From Oscillospiraceae bacterium (GTDB lineage: Bacteria; Bacillota; Clostridia; Oscillospirales; Oscillospiraceae): DNA of 34,372 nucleotides. The notes beneath the pieces were generated by a model. The model searched no databases. It saw nothing but the letters and a program-made list of their open reading frames with translations, and was not told the origin of the DNA. The translations under genes and the position numbers were made by a program. Positions 26,301-33,927 of this stretch are shown here, piece by piece. Location: assembly GCA_009780435.1 (NCBI GenBank), contig WRAB01000022.1, positions 1 through 34,372 of the forward strand, written 5' to 3'. Each line of letters starts with the position of its first letter. Within the stretch, counting starts at the first letter, position 1.

Positions 26301-26847
26301 TGCGGATTTTTTCCCGCACCTCCAGCACCGTCTCCGCTAGAGGACCGTCCCGCCGCCCCTCCGACAAGGTATCGGCCAGAAGAGAGAATCCGGAATCCGC
26401 CTCCGCGGCCCCGTAACGGGCCTCCAGCACATCTTCCAACACCTGACGGAGCAGGGACCGGGCCTCGCTCTCGTCGGCCACACGAAAATCGGGCTGGATG
26501 TCCAAGACATGGGCAAATTCTCGGACAATCTTGGCGCAAAAGGCGTGGATGGTGCCCATGTCCGCCTGATAAATCAAATCCCGCTGCCGCCGTAGGTGTT
26601 TGGATGCGCCCAAACCGTTGCGGCGACTGATCTCGTCTGAAATTCGGCTCCGGAGCTCGGCGGCGGCGGCACGGGTATAGGTGATGATGAGAAATTGGCC
26701 CACATTGGCACCGTCCTCCACCTGATCCATGAGCCGCTCCACCAGGACACGGGTCTTTCCCGATCCCGCGGCAGCGGAGACCAGAAGGTCGCCGCCGCGC
26801 TCGGCAATGGCCGCCTGTTGTTCCGGTGTGAATTGTATATCAGCCAT
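23302..26847 (-). CDS. addA: AddA helicase-nuclease subunit
   Basis: AddA is the 3'-5' helicase and nuclease subunit of AddAB, which processes double-strand breaks for RecA in Firmicutes (the counterpart of RecBCD). The 1181-residue protein has all UvrD-type motifs in order: Walker A SAAAGSGKT (24-32), ITYTRAAAAELRSRI, DEFQDVSAIQ, GDVKQSIYRFR, SVHKSKGLEFPVV and LYVAMTRAREKL. It ends with a RecB-type nuclease domain with IVDFKTD (Asp1123, Lys1125) and a conserved QMEAYAYAL helix. I start at ATG 26847, with AAGGAGG six bases upstream; the alternative start 21 bases earlier precedes that site. It overlaps the addB stop by eight bases, so translation is coupled. Confidence 0.95.
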   Translation of the reverse strand: MADIQFTPEQQAAIAERGGDLLVSAAAGSGKTRVLVERLMDQVEDGANVGQFLIITYTRAAAAELRSRISDEISRRNGLGASKHLRRQRDLIYQADMGTIHAFCAKIVREFAHVLDIQPDFRVADESEARSLLRQVLEDVLEARYGAAEADSGFSLLADTLSEGRRDGPLAETVLEVREKIRSHPYPEGWARAQLAELEGLSTIQDAGETVWGGFLLQEAKWAVDYWRREMTQARETLRADEKLERAYGPSWDETLVGLTEFSRALQAGWDEVHAFGEISFPRAKAVTGWEAIKDLRRRCKSAMDKLSETFALPTQELLDDMMAVAPVIDALVELTLDVDQAYTAEKTRRGMLDFSDLEHLAVSLLVDRETGGPTPAAQEIADRYQEVMVDEFQDVSAIQEKIFCALGEYGLRRFLVGDVKQSIYRFRLADPGIFLGYYRRFPDREQAESGQGRTVLLGKNFRSRPEILDAVNFIFRRIMSEDFGEMAYGDREALYPGRVESEAGGESPVELAVLDLKDLPKDESHIRDMAEARHVAMRIRELHDQSGYNWGDFAILLRSVRGKQARYEKALEELGIPVAKSGGEGFFYTVEVATILSLLQIISNPRQDVPLIGVLRSPLFCFTPDELAEIRVADRVGSFYEVLIAAAEDSARCAQFLQNLDRWRDISPDMAADQFLWQIYNETGALSVFGAMPGGETRRRNLMALLTYAQRVSNRGYKGLFDVVALLEKGLEAGDVPEMAASRDGGDVVQIVSVHKSKGLEFPVVILPDLAKRFNIQDTTRQILVHSDLGIGTIRRDMKRKIRYSTLARSAIGRKLRKETLAEELRILYVAMTRAREKLILTAALSDLEKTLAGLAYQAGDPVSPYVLEGAANMAEWILLPAMTRPEGGLLRGEHPVPLAKTEFSWDIIRPQYSGCDQRMGNIEKNIRFNHNQTQKIEPDPEFIKRIQYVYPYPVAVNLPSKLTATERKGLASDQEAGEDAIPYVRPAARPPIFRRPGFVEAQRPLTAARRGTATHLVMQYIDFQRCDNLAGVEAEIERLEREGRIKKEEAQAVDASAIRQFFESDLGQRLRASPHVRREFKFSLLVPASEFGFADGGEEKILLQGVVDCYLEEPDGLVIVDFKTDAISPDGLADKAREYGGQMEAYAYALGRITGRPVKEALLYFFSAGVAASIAPREL

Positions 26848-29800
26848 GTTCCGCCTCCTTTTCCCCAAGTTTCTCCCAGACCTCTTTCGGGGTCAGGGCC
26901 GGGAGGTATCGAATCCCGTCCCGCTCTGGGTCGTGGTGGCAGGCCATGCGGTAGTCGCAGTAGTCGCAGGGCAGAGCCACACTGCCGCTGTGGGGTAGTG
27001 GGGCCACATCGCCCCGACCCATCTCTCTGCCCCAGGTCAGAAGTGCGCCCTCCACGTGCCGTTCCAGGCACATCAGTTCTTGGACGGTGACGAGGCTGTC
27101 CCCTTCCGGGGCGCCATCTTTTGCGAATTTCACGGGCAAAAATCGGATTCCCTCTCCGTGTTCCATGGCTTCGATCAACGCCGGATCTCGGAGGATGAGG
27201 CCGCTCCGGGTCAGATCTCGGCGCCGGAGTTTTTCAATCTCCTGGATGGAACTGTTCTTGGGGGCCGCCACCGTCTGATCCCTGGCGGGGGCGTAGAGTG
27301 CACCGGCGGGAACAATGGCCCGGTTCCCATAGTGCTCACCGCCGTGGCGGGCCAGAGCGAAGAGATACAACAGCATCTGCATCCCCAGGCCGTACCAGAT
27401 ATCCGACAGAGAAAACTGTTTGCGCCCCGTCTTGTAGTCCACCACCCGGAGATAGAGGGCGTCTCTCCGGATCCAGCCGTCCACCCGGTCTACGGCGCCG
27501 GAGAGGATCAGGTCGATCCCGTCCCCCGTGACCTCCACCGGGGGGAGGTCGCCCTCCTTGCCGAAGGTCAATTCAAAATCCAGGGGTATAAAGTCGGAAC
27601 AGCGGAGTTCTTCCGCCATATCCGCCGCCACCTGATGCACTTCTCTGCTGAGCCTGCGGAACAGGTACTGGAACCGCTGGGATTTCTCCTCCAGGCCGCC
27701 GAAGTAGAGGCGCACATAGTCTGCAATGTGGCGCTCCACCAACTGCCTTAACTGGATTGATTCCAAGGCGGCGAACCCGCCTGCCGCCACGATCTCTTTC
27801 GTCGTATGTTCCAGGACATAGTGTAAAAATGTCCCCACCACGGGGGCGTCCAACTCCGCACGCCGCCGGGGCTTCGCCTTGAGGCCGTACTGCATGAAAT
27901 ATCGGAATTTACACGATCCAAACGTATCAATCCGGGAGGCGGAGAGGTTGAGCCGTTCTCCATAGAGCCGTCGGGTCGTCTCTTGGGACAACTTCCCGGC
28001 GTCAATCCCCGCCTGTCGGAGTACGGTCTGGAATCTGGGATCTTTCGCGAAATAGGCCCTCGCCTGGGCCGCTATTTCGTCGGCTGAATCCGCTCTCGCC
28101 CGGAGCGCCAGGTCAAAGGCCGCCGCCTCAGATGTGATCCACAGGCGGGGATCAATCTCCGAAACCGGGGTGGCCTCTTTGTCCAAAATGGCCTCAATCC
28201 GGGCCACAACCGGGGATTTTCGTGTCATATTGCCGTCCTCTCCCGCCCGGGGCCAAGAGACGATCAATCGCTCCGATGGGGCGGTGAAGGCGTGGTAGAT
28301 CAAAGCCATCTCCCGCCAGAGACTTTCCTCCGCCGTGTCGGTGAGGGATAGCCCGATCTCTCGCAGTTGCCCCCGCTCCTCCTCTGTGAGCACGCCGCCA
28401 CTGATCCCGGGGGCGGGGAGCCGATCATCCGTGGCCCCCAGGACGATGAGGCATTTTAACCCCCGCCGCCGGGTGCGGTCCAGATCCCCCATCTGCACCC
28501 GATCCAAGGTCTGTGGGATGGCCCCCACCTTGTACTGGCGCAACGTGAGCCGGAGCAGAGCAGAGAACTCCCGCTGATCCATGGGGGTCTCCCCCAGGAT
28601 GGCGTGGACTTGCTCCAGGGCTAGGACAAGAATATCCCAAATCTGGCCGTATTCCGCCGCCAGGGTCTCCCGCCCCGTCTCCCGGAATCGATCCGCCTTT
28701 TGGGCGAGGGTTCTGGGCAGATAGATGGCCTCCAAAAATTCGTATAGAGCCGTGGCTTGGCCCGTGGCGGTCTTGACCGTCCGCCCGGCTTGTTCCAAGG
28801 CCATAAGAGGGGCCGCCACCCGGCGGCGCAGGGTATTTAACTCTTTTAACTCTACCCCCTGATCCTCTGTGAAATCCACCCCGTAGCCGTCGGGGTTCTC
28901 CTTCCAATCCCCCCGCCGGGTCCACATGGTACCGTAGATGTTCCACTTGCGGACATAGAGTTCCAAACGGTCAACCTCCTGCTGGGATATCCCGGCAAGG
29001 CCCGTCCGCAGATAGCGGAAGACCGCCTCGTACCGCCAGCCCCCGTCCAGGATATCCAGGGCGGCGGTGAGGAGCAATAGGATGGGTTTTTCTAAAATAT
29101 CCACTTTGCGGGCCGTGTGGACCGGCACGCCGGTGCGGGTGAATATGTATTCTGCCGCCGTCTCGTAGTCGGCAAACCCTCTTGCGGCCACGGCGATGTC
29201 CCGATAGCGGTAGCCCTCGTCCATAACCAGGGTTCGGATACGGGCGGCGGCCAGTTCACACTCCTCCACGGGGGTTGCGGCTGTATACAGCTCCACGACG
29301 TCCCATGGGCGTGGCAATTCCGGCAGTGTATCGGCAAAGAGATATCGCTCCACCGCTGCAAGGGCCCCAGGGCGATTCCGCCCCGGCTCCAGTACCGTAA
29401 TGGAGACTTCGTGGCCCGATTCCACTGCCCACCGCCGCAGGTGTCCCGCCGTGATGACAGCCGGACGAAACAGTTCGCTGTCGTCCTCCAACCCGTCACA
29501 GGTGAGGGCCACGGTCAGATCCGTCCCCGCATGGAGCAGGCGCTGTAAAATGCGCCCCTCCTGGGCTGTGAAATCGGAAAATCCGTCCACAAAAATGCTG
29601 TTGTGTACCACGCTGCTCTCTGGTATCGTATCTGCCAGCCGGGTCAGGGTGTCCCGTGGGTCAGTACGGCGACTGACGGCGTCGTATGCGCCGGCGATAT
29701 AGGCCAAATCGTTGAGCTTGTCCCGCAAACTCCCTGTGGCCCACTGGGCGGCGTCTAATAGATTCTCCGGGGTCAGACAGCACTGTTTGAGTTCGTCCAC

Positions 29801-30172
29801 CGTGGCCAGAAGGCCCGTGAGAAACTCCGGTTTCTTCCCCAGTACGCCATAGAGTTTGAGCGCCCCGGCCACGGCTTTCAGGGCCGTCGCCATGGTCAGC
29901 ACCCGGCCCCCTTCATCTAATATAACGGCGGCACTGCCCCCCAGCTCCTCCCGGACACGGGCGGCCAGCCGGGTAAAGCTCCGCACCTCTGCATAGAGGC
30001 TGGCGCTGTCCCCCAACTGCTCCACAAGCTCCCGTTCCGCGGCGTGGGAATACTGCTCCGGTACAATCAACAGCGCACCGGATGGGTCAGACAACGCCGC
30101 CCGCCGGCGGATCGCCTCATATAGTGCCATAGTCTTACCGCTCCCGGCACGGCCTAGGATCAGGTGCAGCAT
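26840..30172 (-). CDS. addB: AddB helicase-nuclease subunit with 4Fe-4S staple
   Basis: AddB partners AddA: it has an inactivated-helicase-like core and a second RecB-type nuclease domain that cuts the 5'-ended strand. The 1110 residues begin with Walker A GRAGSGKT (7-14). The C-terminal nuclease carries RVVDYKTGRKQF, bracketed by four cysteines, Cys754 (FGSCKFRYF) and Cys1069, Cys1072, Cys1078 (CDYCDYRMAC), the known iron-sulphur staple pattern. I start at ATG 30172, preceded by GAGGA about eight bases upstream; the open frame to 30229 would run past that site into the promoter. It is first in the operon and overlaps addA. Confidence 0.94.
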   Translation of the reverse strand: MLHLILGRAGSGKTMALYEAIRRRAALSDPSGALLIVPEQYSHAAERELVEQLGDSASLYAEVRSFTRLAARVREELGGSAAVILDEGGRVLTMATALKAVAGALKLYGVLGKKPEFLTGLLATVDELKQCCLTPENLLDAAQWATGSLRDKLNDLAYIAGAYDAVSRRTDPRDTLTRLADTIPESSVVHNSIFVDGFSDFTAQEGRILQRLLHAGTDLTVALTCDGLEDDSELFRPAVITAGHLRRWAVESGHEVSITVLEPGRNRPGALAAVERYLFADTLPELPRPWDVVELYTAATPVEECELAAARIRTLVMDEGYRYRDIAVAARGFADYETAAEYIFTRTGVPVHTARKVDILEKPILLLLTAALDILDGGWRYEAVFRYLRTGLAGISQQEVDRLELYVRKWNIYGTMWTRRGDWKENPDGYGVDFTEDQGVELKELNTLRRRVAAPLMALEQAGRTVKTATGQATALYEFLEAIYLPRTLAQKADRFRETGRETLAAEYGQIWDILVLALEQVHAILGETPMDQREFSALLRLTLRQYKVGAIPQTLDRVQMGDLDRTRRRGLKCLIVLGATDDRLPAPGISGGVLTEEERGQLREIGLSLTDTAEESLWREMALIYHAFTAPSERLIVSWPRAGEDGNMTRKSPVVARIEAILDKEATPVSEIDPRLWITSEAAAFDLALRARADSADEIAAQARAYFAKDPRFQTVLRQAGIDAGKLSQETTRRLYGERLNLSASRIDTFGSCKFRYFMQYGLKAKPRRRAELDAPVVGTFLHYVLEHTTKEIVAAGGFAALESIQLRQLVERHIADYVRLYFGGLEEKSQRFQYLFRRLSREVHQVAADMAEELRCSDFIPLDFELTFGKEGDLPPVEVTGDGIDLILSGAVDRVDGWIRRDALYLRVVDYKTGRKQFSLSDIWYGLGMQMLLYLFALARHGGEHYGNRAIVPAGALYAPARDQTVAAPKNSSIQEIEKLRRRDLTRSGLILRDPALIEAMEHGEGIRFLPVKFAKDGAPEGDSLVTVQELMCLERHVEGALLTWGREMGRGDVAPLPHSGSVALPCDYCDYRMACHHDPERDGIRYLPALTPKEVWEKLGEKEAEHG

Positions 30173-30216
30173 GGTATCATTCCTCGTCGTGTTGTGTCTT
30201 GATGGCTTTCCATACC

Positions 30217-30245
30217 ATTTTAACAACAATTATATGATATGGCAA
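30217..30245 (-). promoter_or_regulatory. Promoter of addB-addA
   Basis: On the minus strand TTGCCA (30245-30240), a 17-base spacer and TAAAAT (30222-30217) form a good sigma-A-type promoter. The start would fall near 30210, giving a leader of about 38 bases. No SOS box was seen. Confidence 0.7.
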
Positions 30246-30285
30246 TATAGCAACGCACTGTGCGAACTTCTTTCTCCTGAGTTAA

Positions 30286-30357
30286 ACACGGGCGCACACT
30301 GTTCGCCCCTACGAAAGTTGTCCTTGTAGGGGCGAACACTGTTCGCCCGCCCCGTTG
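30286..30357. repeat. Inverted pair of GTAGGGGCG-type intergenic palindromes
   Basis: Two copies of a small palindromic repeat face each other: one at 30286-30312 read on the minus strand, one at 30326-30351 read on the plus strand. Both begin GTAGGGGCGAACA and end in CGCCCG. The second extends rightwards into GCCCCGTTGC, as a copy at 33997 does. Three more copies lie at 33928-34102, beyond the ABC transporter. The element is non-coding. Confidence 0.75.
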
Positions 30358-30378
30358 CAGATAGTCGTACATTGCAGT

Positions 30379-30434
30379 AAAAAGCCTCCTTTCTTACAGA
30401 GAAATTCGTAGGGCGCGGTTTTTCCGTCGCGCCC
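30379..30434. repeat. Remnant repeat sequence and hairpin
   Basis: AAAAGCCTCCTTT near 30380 repeats a string found at the start of the hairpin chain at 33672. It is followed by a hairpin with GGGCGCG (30411-30417) and CGCGCCC (30428-30434). Both look like debris of dispersed intergenic elements. The rest of the gap up to 30510 shows no gene. Confidence 0.45.
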
Positions 30435-30512
30435 TCACATTTTATTTGTTTTTGGCATAACTACACAAAGAGTCCCCCACTTCACCCCGATCATTTTGTT
30501 CATAAATCGGGA

Positions 30513-30542
30513 TTGACAAATGTGTGTCCCACCATTTACACT
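30513..30542 (+). promoter_or_regulatory. Promoter of the T-box leader and ABC transporter operon
   Basis: A perfect TTGACA (30513-30518), an 18-base spacer and TACACT (30537-30542) make a plausible promoter. It would start transcription near 30549, just before the first T-box stem. Confidence 0.65.
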
Positions 30543-30548
30543 AAAATG

Positions 30549-30832
30549 CAAGAAACCAATGAGCGAGAGTGAGTAACCCTAATTTGTCTTTTCAGAGAGC
30601 CGACGGCTGGTGGGAAGTCGGCATTGTACAGATGGGGCCAATGGACTCGTGAGGGCAATCCGAACGGCTTTTGCCAAGTAGGGGCGACGGGAGGCGTCCA
30701 CCCGTTATCAGAGGACAGTGCATAGACGGTTTGTGCACGCAGAGCGGGCGCAAGTTGCGCCAAATAGGGTGGCACCGCAGGAGTATATGCTCTTGTCCCT
30801 GTAATTCACATTGCAGGGACAGGGGCTTTTTT
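30549..30832 (+). promoter_or_regulatory. T-box leader with Trp (UGG) specifier
   Basis: The T-box sequence AATAGGGTGGCACCGC is at 30763-30778. Its UGGC bulge would pair with a tRNA ending GCCA, matching the G discriminator of tRNA-Trp. In Stem I, CGAG and CCCT pair with CTCG and GGGG to form an internal loop whose 3' side reads CAA-TGG-A. The codon in specifier position (30642-30644) is therefore UGG, followed by the usual purine. CAGAGAGC and GGTGG of the apical region are present. A GGCGC/GCGCC stem (30747-30761) precedes the T-box. Uncharged tRNA-Trp is expected to favour the antiterminator (AGGG with CCCT) and switch on the transporter. Confidence 0.9.
30789..30832 (+). terminator. T-box-controlled intrinsic terminator
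   Basis: A 13-bp stem (30789-30801 with 30814-30826) with a 12-base loop is followed by six T residues (30827-30832). Its left arm contains TGTCCCT, which can instead pair with AGGG of the T-box to form the antiterminator. Confidence 0.9.
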
Positions 30833-30871
30833 GTCGTCTTGTCCCTAGCACCAAAAATGGAGGGAACGACC

Positions 30872-31852
30872 ATGAAAAAGCGCATTATCGCAATCATCAC
30901 CATCCTGGGCCTCGTATTTGGCCTGGCCGCCTGCGGATCGGGCGGAGACGATCCCCTGCGGATCGGCATCATCCAGTTCGCACCACACGCATCCCTGGAC
31001 AACTGCCATTACGGCATCGTCCAGGGCTTAGCCCAGGGCGGGTACGTGGATGGGGAGAATATTACCATCACCCACCAAAACGCCATGGGCGACCGGTCCC
31101 AGAGCGATCTCATGGCCAGAAACATGGTGGCCGCCGGGTACGATATGATCATCGCCATCGCCACGCCGTCCGCCATGAGCGCCTTCTCCGCCACCCTGGA
31201 GGAGGATATCCCCGTGATCTTCTCCGCCATCTCCAACCCCCTGGCGGCGGGTCTCGTGGAGACCCTGGAAAATCCTCAAAGCGGGGCCACCGGTACATCT
31301 GACGCCTTAAATCTGGAGGGCCAGCTCACCATGATCCGGGCCATCATGCCCGAGGCGGAGCGGATCGGCGTCCTGTTCACCACGGGGGAGGTCAACTCCG
31401 TCAACCATCTGGCGCTGTTTGAGGAACTGGCGCCCCAGTTCGGCTTCACCGTCGTGTCCCAGGGCGTCACAGACGCATCGGAGGTGGCCACGGGGATCAA
31501 CGCCCTCATCGCCCAGGGGATCGACCTGTTGAACAACTTCACCGACAACAACGTGGTCAACAACATCGCCACTGTCATCCGGGCCACGGACGAGGCGGGG
31601 ATCCCCGTGTTCGGCTCCGAGAGCGAGCAGGTGGCCCTCTACGGCTGTGTGGCCGCCGAGTCCATCGACTATGTGGCCCTGGGGATTGAGACGGGACTCA
31701 TGGCCGCCGCCGTCCTGTCCGGCGAGGCCGATATTATGACCCTGCCCGTCACAGTCTTTCGGGAGTCCACCCCCGTGTTCTCCAGTACAAACATGGCCCG
31801 ATTCGGCCTCACCATGCCGGAGAGCTTCAGCCACGCCATCGACCTGGGGTAG
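30872..31852 (+). CDS. trpX: ABC transporter substrate-binding lipoprotein, probable tryptophan transporter (TrpX-like)
   Basis: This 326-residue protein belongs to the ABC_sub_bind (COG2984) family. It has a lipoprotein signal (MKKRIIAI, lipobox LAAC with Cys21) and the two-lobed periplasmic-binding fold, with LRIGIIQFAPHASLD, AGYDMIIAIATPSAMSA, IGVLFTTGEVNS and IPVFGSESEQV. Related binding proteins with the same permease and ATPase form the trpXYZ transporter predicted from T-box regulation in Firmicutes, and here the T-box specifier is Trp. I start at ATG 30872, with GGAGGG about eight bases upstream; the open frame to 30671 runs through the T-box and terminator. Tryptophan is the best substrate, inferred from regulation and not from binding residues. 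Confidence 0.86.
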   Translation: MKKRIIAIITILGLVFGLAACGSGGDDPLRIGIIQFAPHASLDNCHYGIVQGLAQGGYVDGENITITHQNAMGDRSQSDLMARNMVAAGYDMIIAIATPSAMSAFSATLEEDIPVIFSAISNPLAAGLVETLENPQSGATGTSDALNLEGQLTMIRAIMPEAERIGVLFTTGEVNSVNHLALFEELAPQFGFTVVSQGVTDASEVATGINALIAQGIDLLNNFTDNNVVNNIATVIRATDEAGIPVFGSESEQVALYGCVAAESIDYVALGIETGLMAAAVLSGEADIMTLPVTVFRESTPVFSSTNMARFGLTMPESFSHAIDLG

Positions 31853-31888
31853 TTGATAAGCGGAATTTCTCGGCGGCGGGTGTTTTCC

Positions 31889-31915
31889 CCTCTGTGCGGC
31901 AAAGCCACATAGAGG
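31889..31915 (+). promoter_or_regulatory. Intercistronic hairpin between the binding-protein and permease genes
   Basis: CCTCTGTG (31889-31896) pairs with CACATAGAGG (31906-31915) with a two-base bulge. There is no T-run. As with the hairpin between dctP and dctQ, it sits between an abundant lipoprotein gene and its membrane partner. Confidence 0.5.
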
Positions 31916-31946
31916 AGTTATCAGTAAAACTGGAGGCACGACAAGT

Positions 31947-32849
31947 ATGGACATTTTTATCCGGCTGTTGATAAACGTCCTGGAGGAAGGGTTTATTTTC
32001 GGCATCATGGCAATGGGGGTATTCATCTCCTATCGGATCCTGTCCTTCCCGGACTTATCCGTAGACGGAACGTTCCCCCTGGGGGCCTGTGTCACCGCCC
32101 TGCTCATCACCGGGGGGATCAACCCTTGGCTGGCCTGTATCCTGGCCTTTCTGGCGGGGGCCGCCGCCGGGTCTATCACGGGACTGCTCCATGTCCGGCT
32201 CAAGATCACCGATCTGCTCAGCGGGATTCTCATGATGACGGCCCTCTGGACGGTGAACCTGCTCTTGACCGGCGGCACGGCCATCCGTCAATTCTTCGGG
32301 ATGGATACCATCTTCAACTGGGGTCCAATTGCCCTCTTACCCGACGGGTTCCGCCGGGTTCGGATTTTACTCATGGCATTTCTCGTCATGATTGCGGTAA
32401 AGCTCACCCTGGACTGGTTCTTCCGGACGAGGACGGGTCTGCTCCTCCGGGCCTCCGGCGACAACGGCCAATTTGTCACCTCCCTGGCCCGGGATCAGGG
32501 CAAGATGAAGATTTTGGGCCTGGCCCTGGGCAACGGCTGTGCGGCACTGGCGGGTTCCGTCATGGCCCAGCAAACCCAGATGGCGGATATTAATTTCGGC
32601 CGAGGCATGGTTGTGTTGTCCCTGGCCTCGGTGATTATCGGCACCAGCATATTTCGCAGGATGTCTTTCCTCCGGGTCACCACTATGGCGGTACTGGGGG
32701 CCATATTCTACCGGGTCTGCCTGTCCACGGCTATGCTGATCGGCCTGCCAACAAATTACGTCCAACTGCTTATGGCGGCGATTTTGACCCTGGCCCTGGT
32801 CTGGGGCAGAGTATCCGCGGGAGGGGGGGTATTGCGGCGTGGAATCTAA
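31947..32849 (+). CDS. trpY: ABC transporter permease, TrpY-like
   Basis: This 300-residue integral membrane protein has about eight hydrophobic helices and matches the COG4120 permease family related to branched-chain amino-acid permeases. LSFPDLSVDGTFPLGACV near the N-terminus and the conserved LRASGDNGQFVTSLARDQGKMKILGLALGNG loop (about 170-205), which contacts the ATPase, are recognisable. GGAGG is ten bases before the ATG. The end overlaps the ATPase gene by 11 bases, so the two are coupled. It forms the membrane channel of the T-box-controlled transporter. Confidence 0.88.
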   Translation: MDIFIRLLINVLEEGFIFGIMAMGVFISYRILSFPDLSVDGTFPLGACVTALLITGGINPWLACILAFLAGAAAGSITGLLHVRLKITDLLSGILMMTALWTVNLLLTGGTAIRQFFGMDTIFNWGPIALLPDGFRRVRILLMAFLVMIAVKLTLDWFFRTRTGLLLRASGDNGQFVTSLARDQGKMKILGLALGNGCAALAGSVMAQQTQMADINFGRGMVVLSLASVIIGTSIFRRMSFLRVTTMAVLGAIFYRVCLSTAMLIGLPTNYVQLLMAAILTLALVWGRVSAGGGVLRRGI

Positions 32850-33630
32850 AAGCGAAGTCATCCGGCTGGCGGGGGTCCATAAGCGGTTCAACCCCGCCAC
32901 CATTAACGAGACCGAAGTGTTTACGGATTTCAACCTGACCGTCTATGAGGGGGAGTTCGTCTCCATCGTGGGCAGCAACGGCTCCGGTAAGACGACTATG
33001 CTCAACCTCATCTGCGGGAGCCTCATGCTCGACTGCGGAAAAATTCTCCTCCGGGGCTGTGATATCACCGGCGCACCGGAATACAGGCGGGCCCGGCACA
33101 TAGGCCGGGTGTTCCAGGACCCGGCCCGGGGCACCTGCCCCTCCCTGACCATTCTGGAGAACATGAGCCTGGCCGACAACAAGGGGGGCATCTTCGGCCT
33201 CCGGGAGGGCATCAATCGGCGGCGGCTGGATTACTATAAGAGCCAACTGGAACTGCTGCATCTGGGACTGGAAGACAAGACAGATGTCCTGGTGGGCGCC
33301 CTTTCGGGCGGCCAGCGGCAGGCCCTGTCCCTGCTCTTATCCACCATGACGCCCATTGATCTCCTGGTACTGGATGAGCACACGGCCTCCTTAGACCCCA
33401 ACAGTTCACAGACCATCATGGAGCTGACGGACCGGCTGGTGAAGGAGCGGAACCTCACCACAGTCATGGTGACCCACAACCTCCGCTTCGCCGTGGACTA
33501 CGGCAACCGGATTATCATGATGCACGGCGGCAAATGCGTCATCGACGCAGAGGGTGCTGAGAAATCGGCCTATCAAGTGCGGGATCTGCTGGGGACGTTT
33601 AATGAGATCAGTATTGAATGCGGAAATTAG
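32839..33630 (+). CDS. trpZ: ABC transporter ATP-binding protein, TrpZ-like
   Basis: This 263-residue ATPase (COG1101-like) powers the transporter. It has Walker A GSNGSGKT (45-52), Q-loop Gln93, signature LSGGQ (155-159), Walker B LLVLDE (175-180), D-loop SLDPN and the switch His213 in VTHN. The start is GTG 32839, within the end of the permease gene; a G-rich stretch ending near 32829 serves as ribosome binding site at a rather long distance. A strong terminator follows the stop. Family certain; tryptophan transport inferred from the T-box. Confidence 0.9.
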   Translation: MESKSEVIRLAGVHKRFNPATINETEVFTDFNLTVYEGEFVSIVGSNGSGKTTMLNLICGSLMLDCGKILLRGCDITGAPEYRRARHIGRVFQDPARGTCPSLTILENMSLADNKGGIFGLREGINRRRLDYYKSQLELLHLGLEDKTDVLVGALSGGQRQALSLLLSTMTPIDLLVLDEHTASLDPNSSQTIMELTDRLVKERNLTTVMVTHNLRFAVDYGNRIIMMHGGKCVIDAEGAEKSAYQVRDLLGTFNEISIECGN

Positions 33631-33634
33631 CTAT

Positions 33635-33672
33635 AGGGGCGGCCATTTGGCCGCCCCTGTTTGGGTGTTTTT
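33635..33672 (+). terminator. Terminator of the ABC transporter operon
   Basis: A perfect 10-bp stem AGGGGCGGCC/GGCCGCCCCT (33635-33644 with 33649-33658) has an ATTT loop and is followed by GTTTGGGTGTTTTT, starting five bases after the ATPase stop. Confidence 0.85.
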
Positions 33673-33905
33673 AAAAGCCTCCTTTGAGAAAGACGCGGAG
33701 GTGGCAGAGCGAAGCTCTGACGGAGGTTTATCCCTGCGCCGCAGGTCAAGGGCAATCCTCAGTCGGCTTTGCCGACAGCTCCTTTGCACCAGAGGCACCC
33801 CTTCCGCCAAGCCAATCGCTCTGCTCTTGGGACGTCAGTTGGAAAAGGAGCCTTTGGTCTCTCCCAGTCAGGCGGAGCCTGACAGCCCCCTCAAAACGAG
33901 GGGGC
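33672..33905. repeat. Composite intergenic repeat made of a chain of small hairpins
   Basis: About 235 bases hold at least five perfect short stem-loops in a row. They are CAGAGC-GAA-GCTCTG (33705-33719), CCTGC-GCC-GCAGG (33733-33745), GTCGGC-TTT-GCCGAC (33762-33776), GTCAGGC-GGA-GCCTGAC (33867-33883) and GCCCCCTC-AAAAC-GAGGGGGC (33885-33905). Open frames across it lack ribosome binding sites. I recognise this pattern as a dispersed element of clostridial genomes, read best on the minus strand. Whether it is a mobile miniature element or an RNA is not settled by the sequence. Confidence 0.65.
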
Positions 33906-33927
33906 CGGCTGAACGACAGGCACCCCC

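Noticed and set aside
30678-30710. GTAGGGGCGACGGG inside the T-box leader as a sixth repeat copy
   Set aside because: Only the first nine bases match the repeat. The rest fits a T-box leader stem, so the match is probably chance or a shared origin that cannot be shown here.
30671-30871. Longer TrpX-like protein with 67 extra residues
   Set aside because: It would be translated through the T-box and terminator. The lipoprotein signal begins exactly at ATG 30872.
31307-32026. Minus-strand frame of 239 codons opposite the ABC transporter genes
   Set aside because: GC-rich antisense shadow with His/Gly/Asp-rich low-complexity translation and no ribosome binding site.
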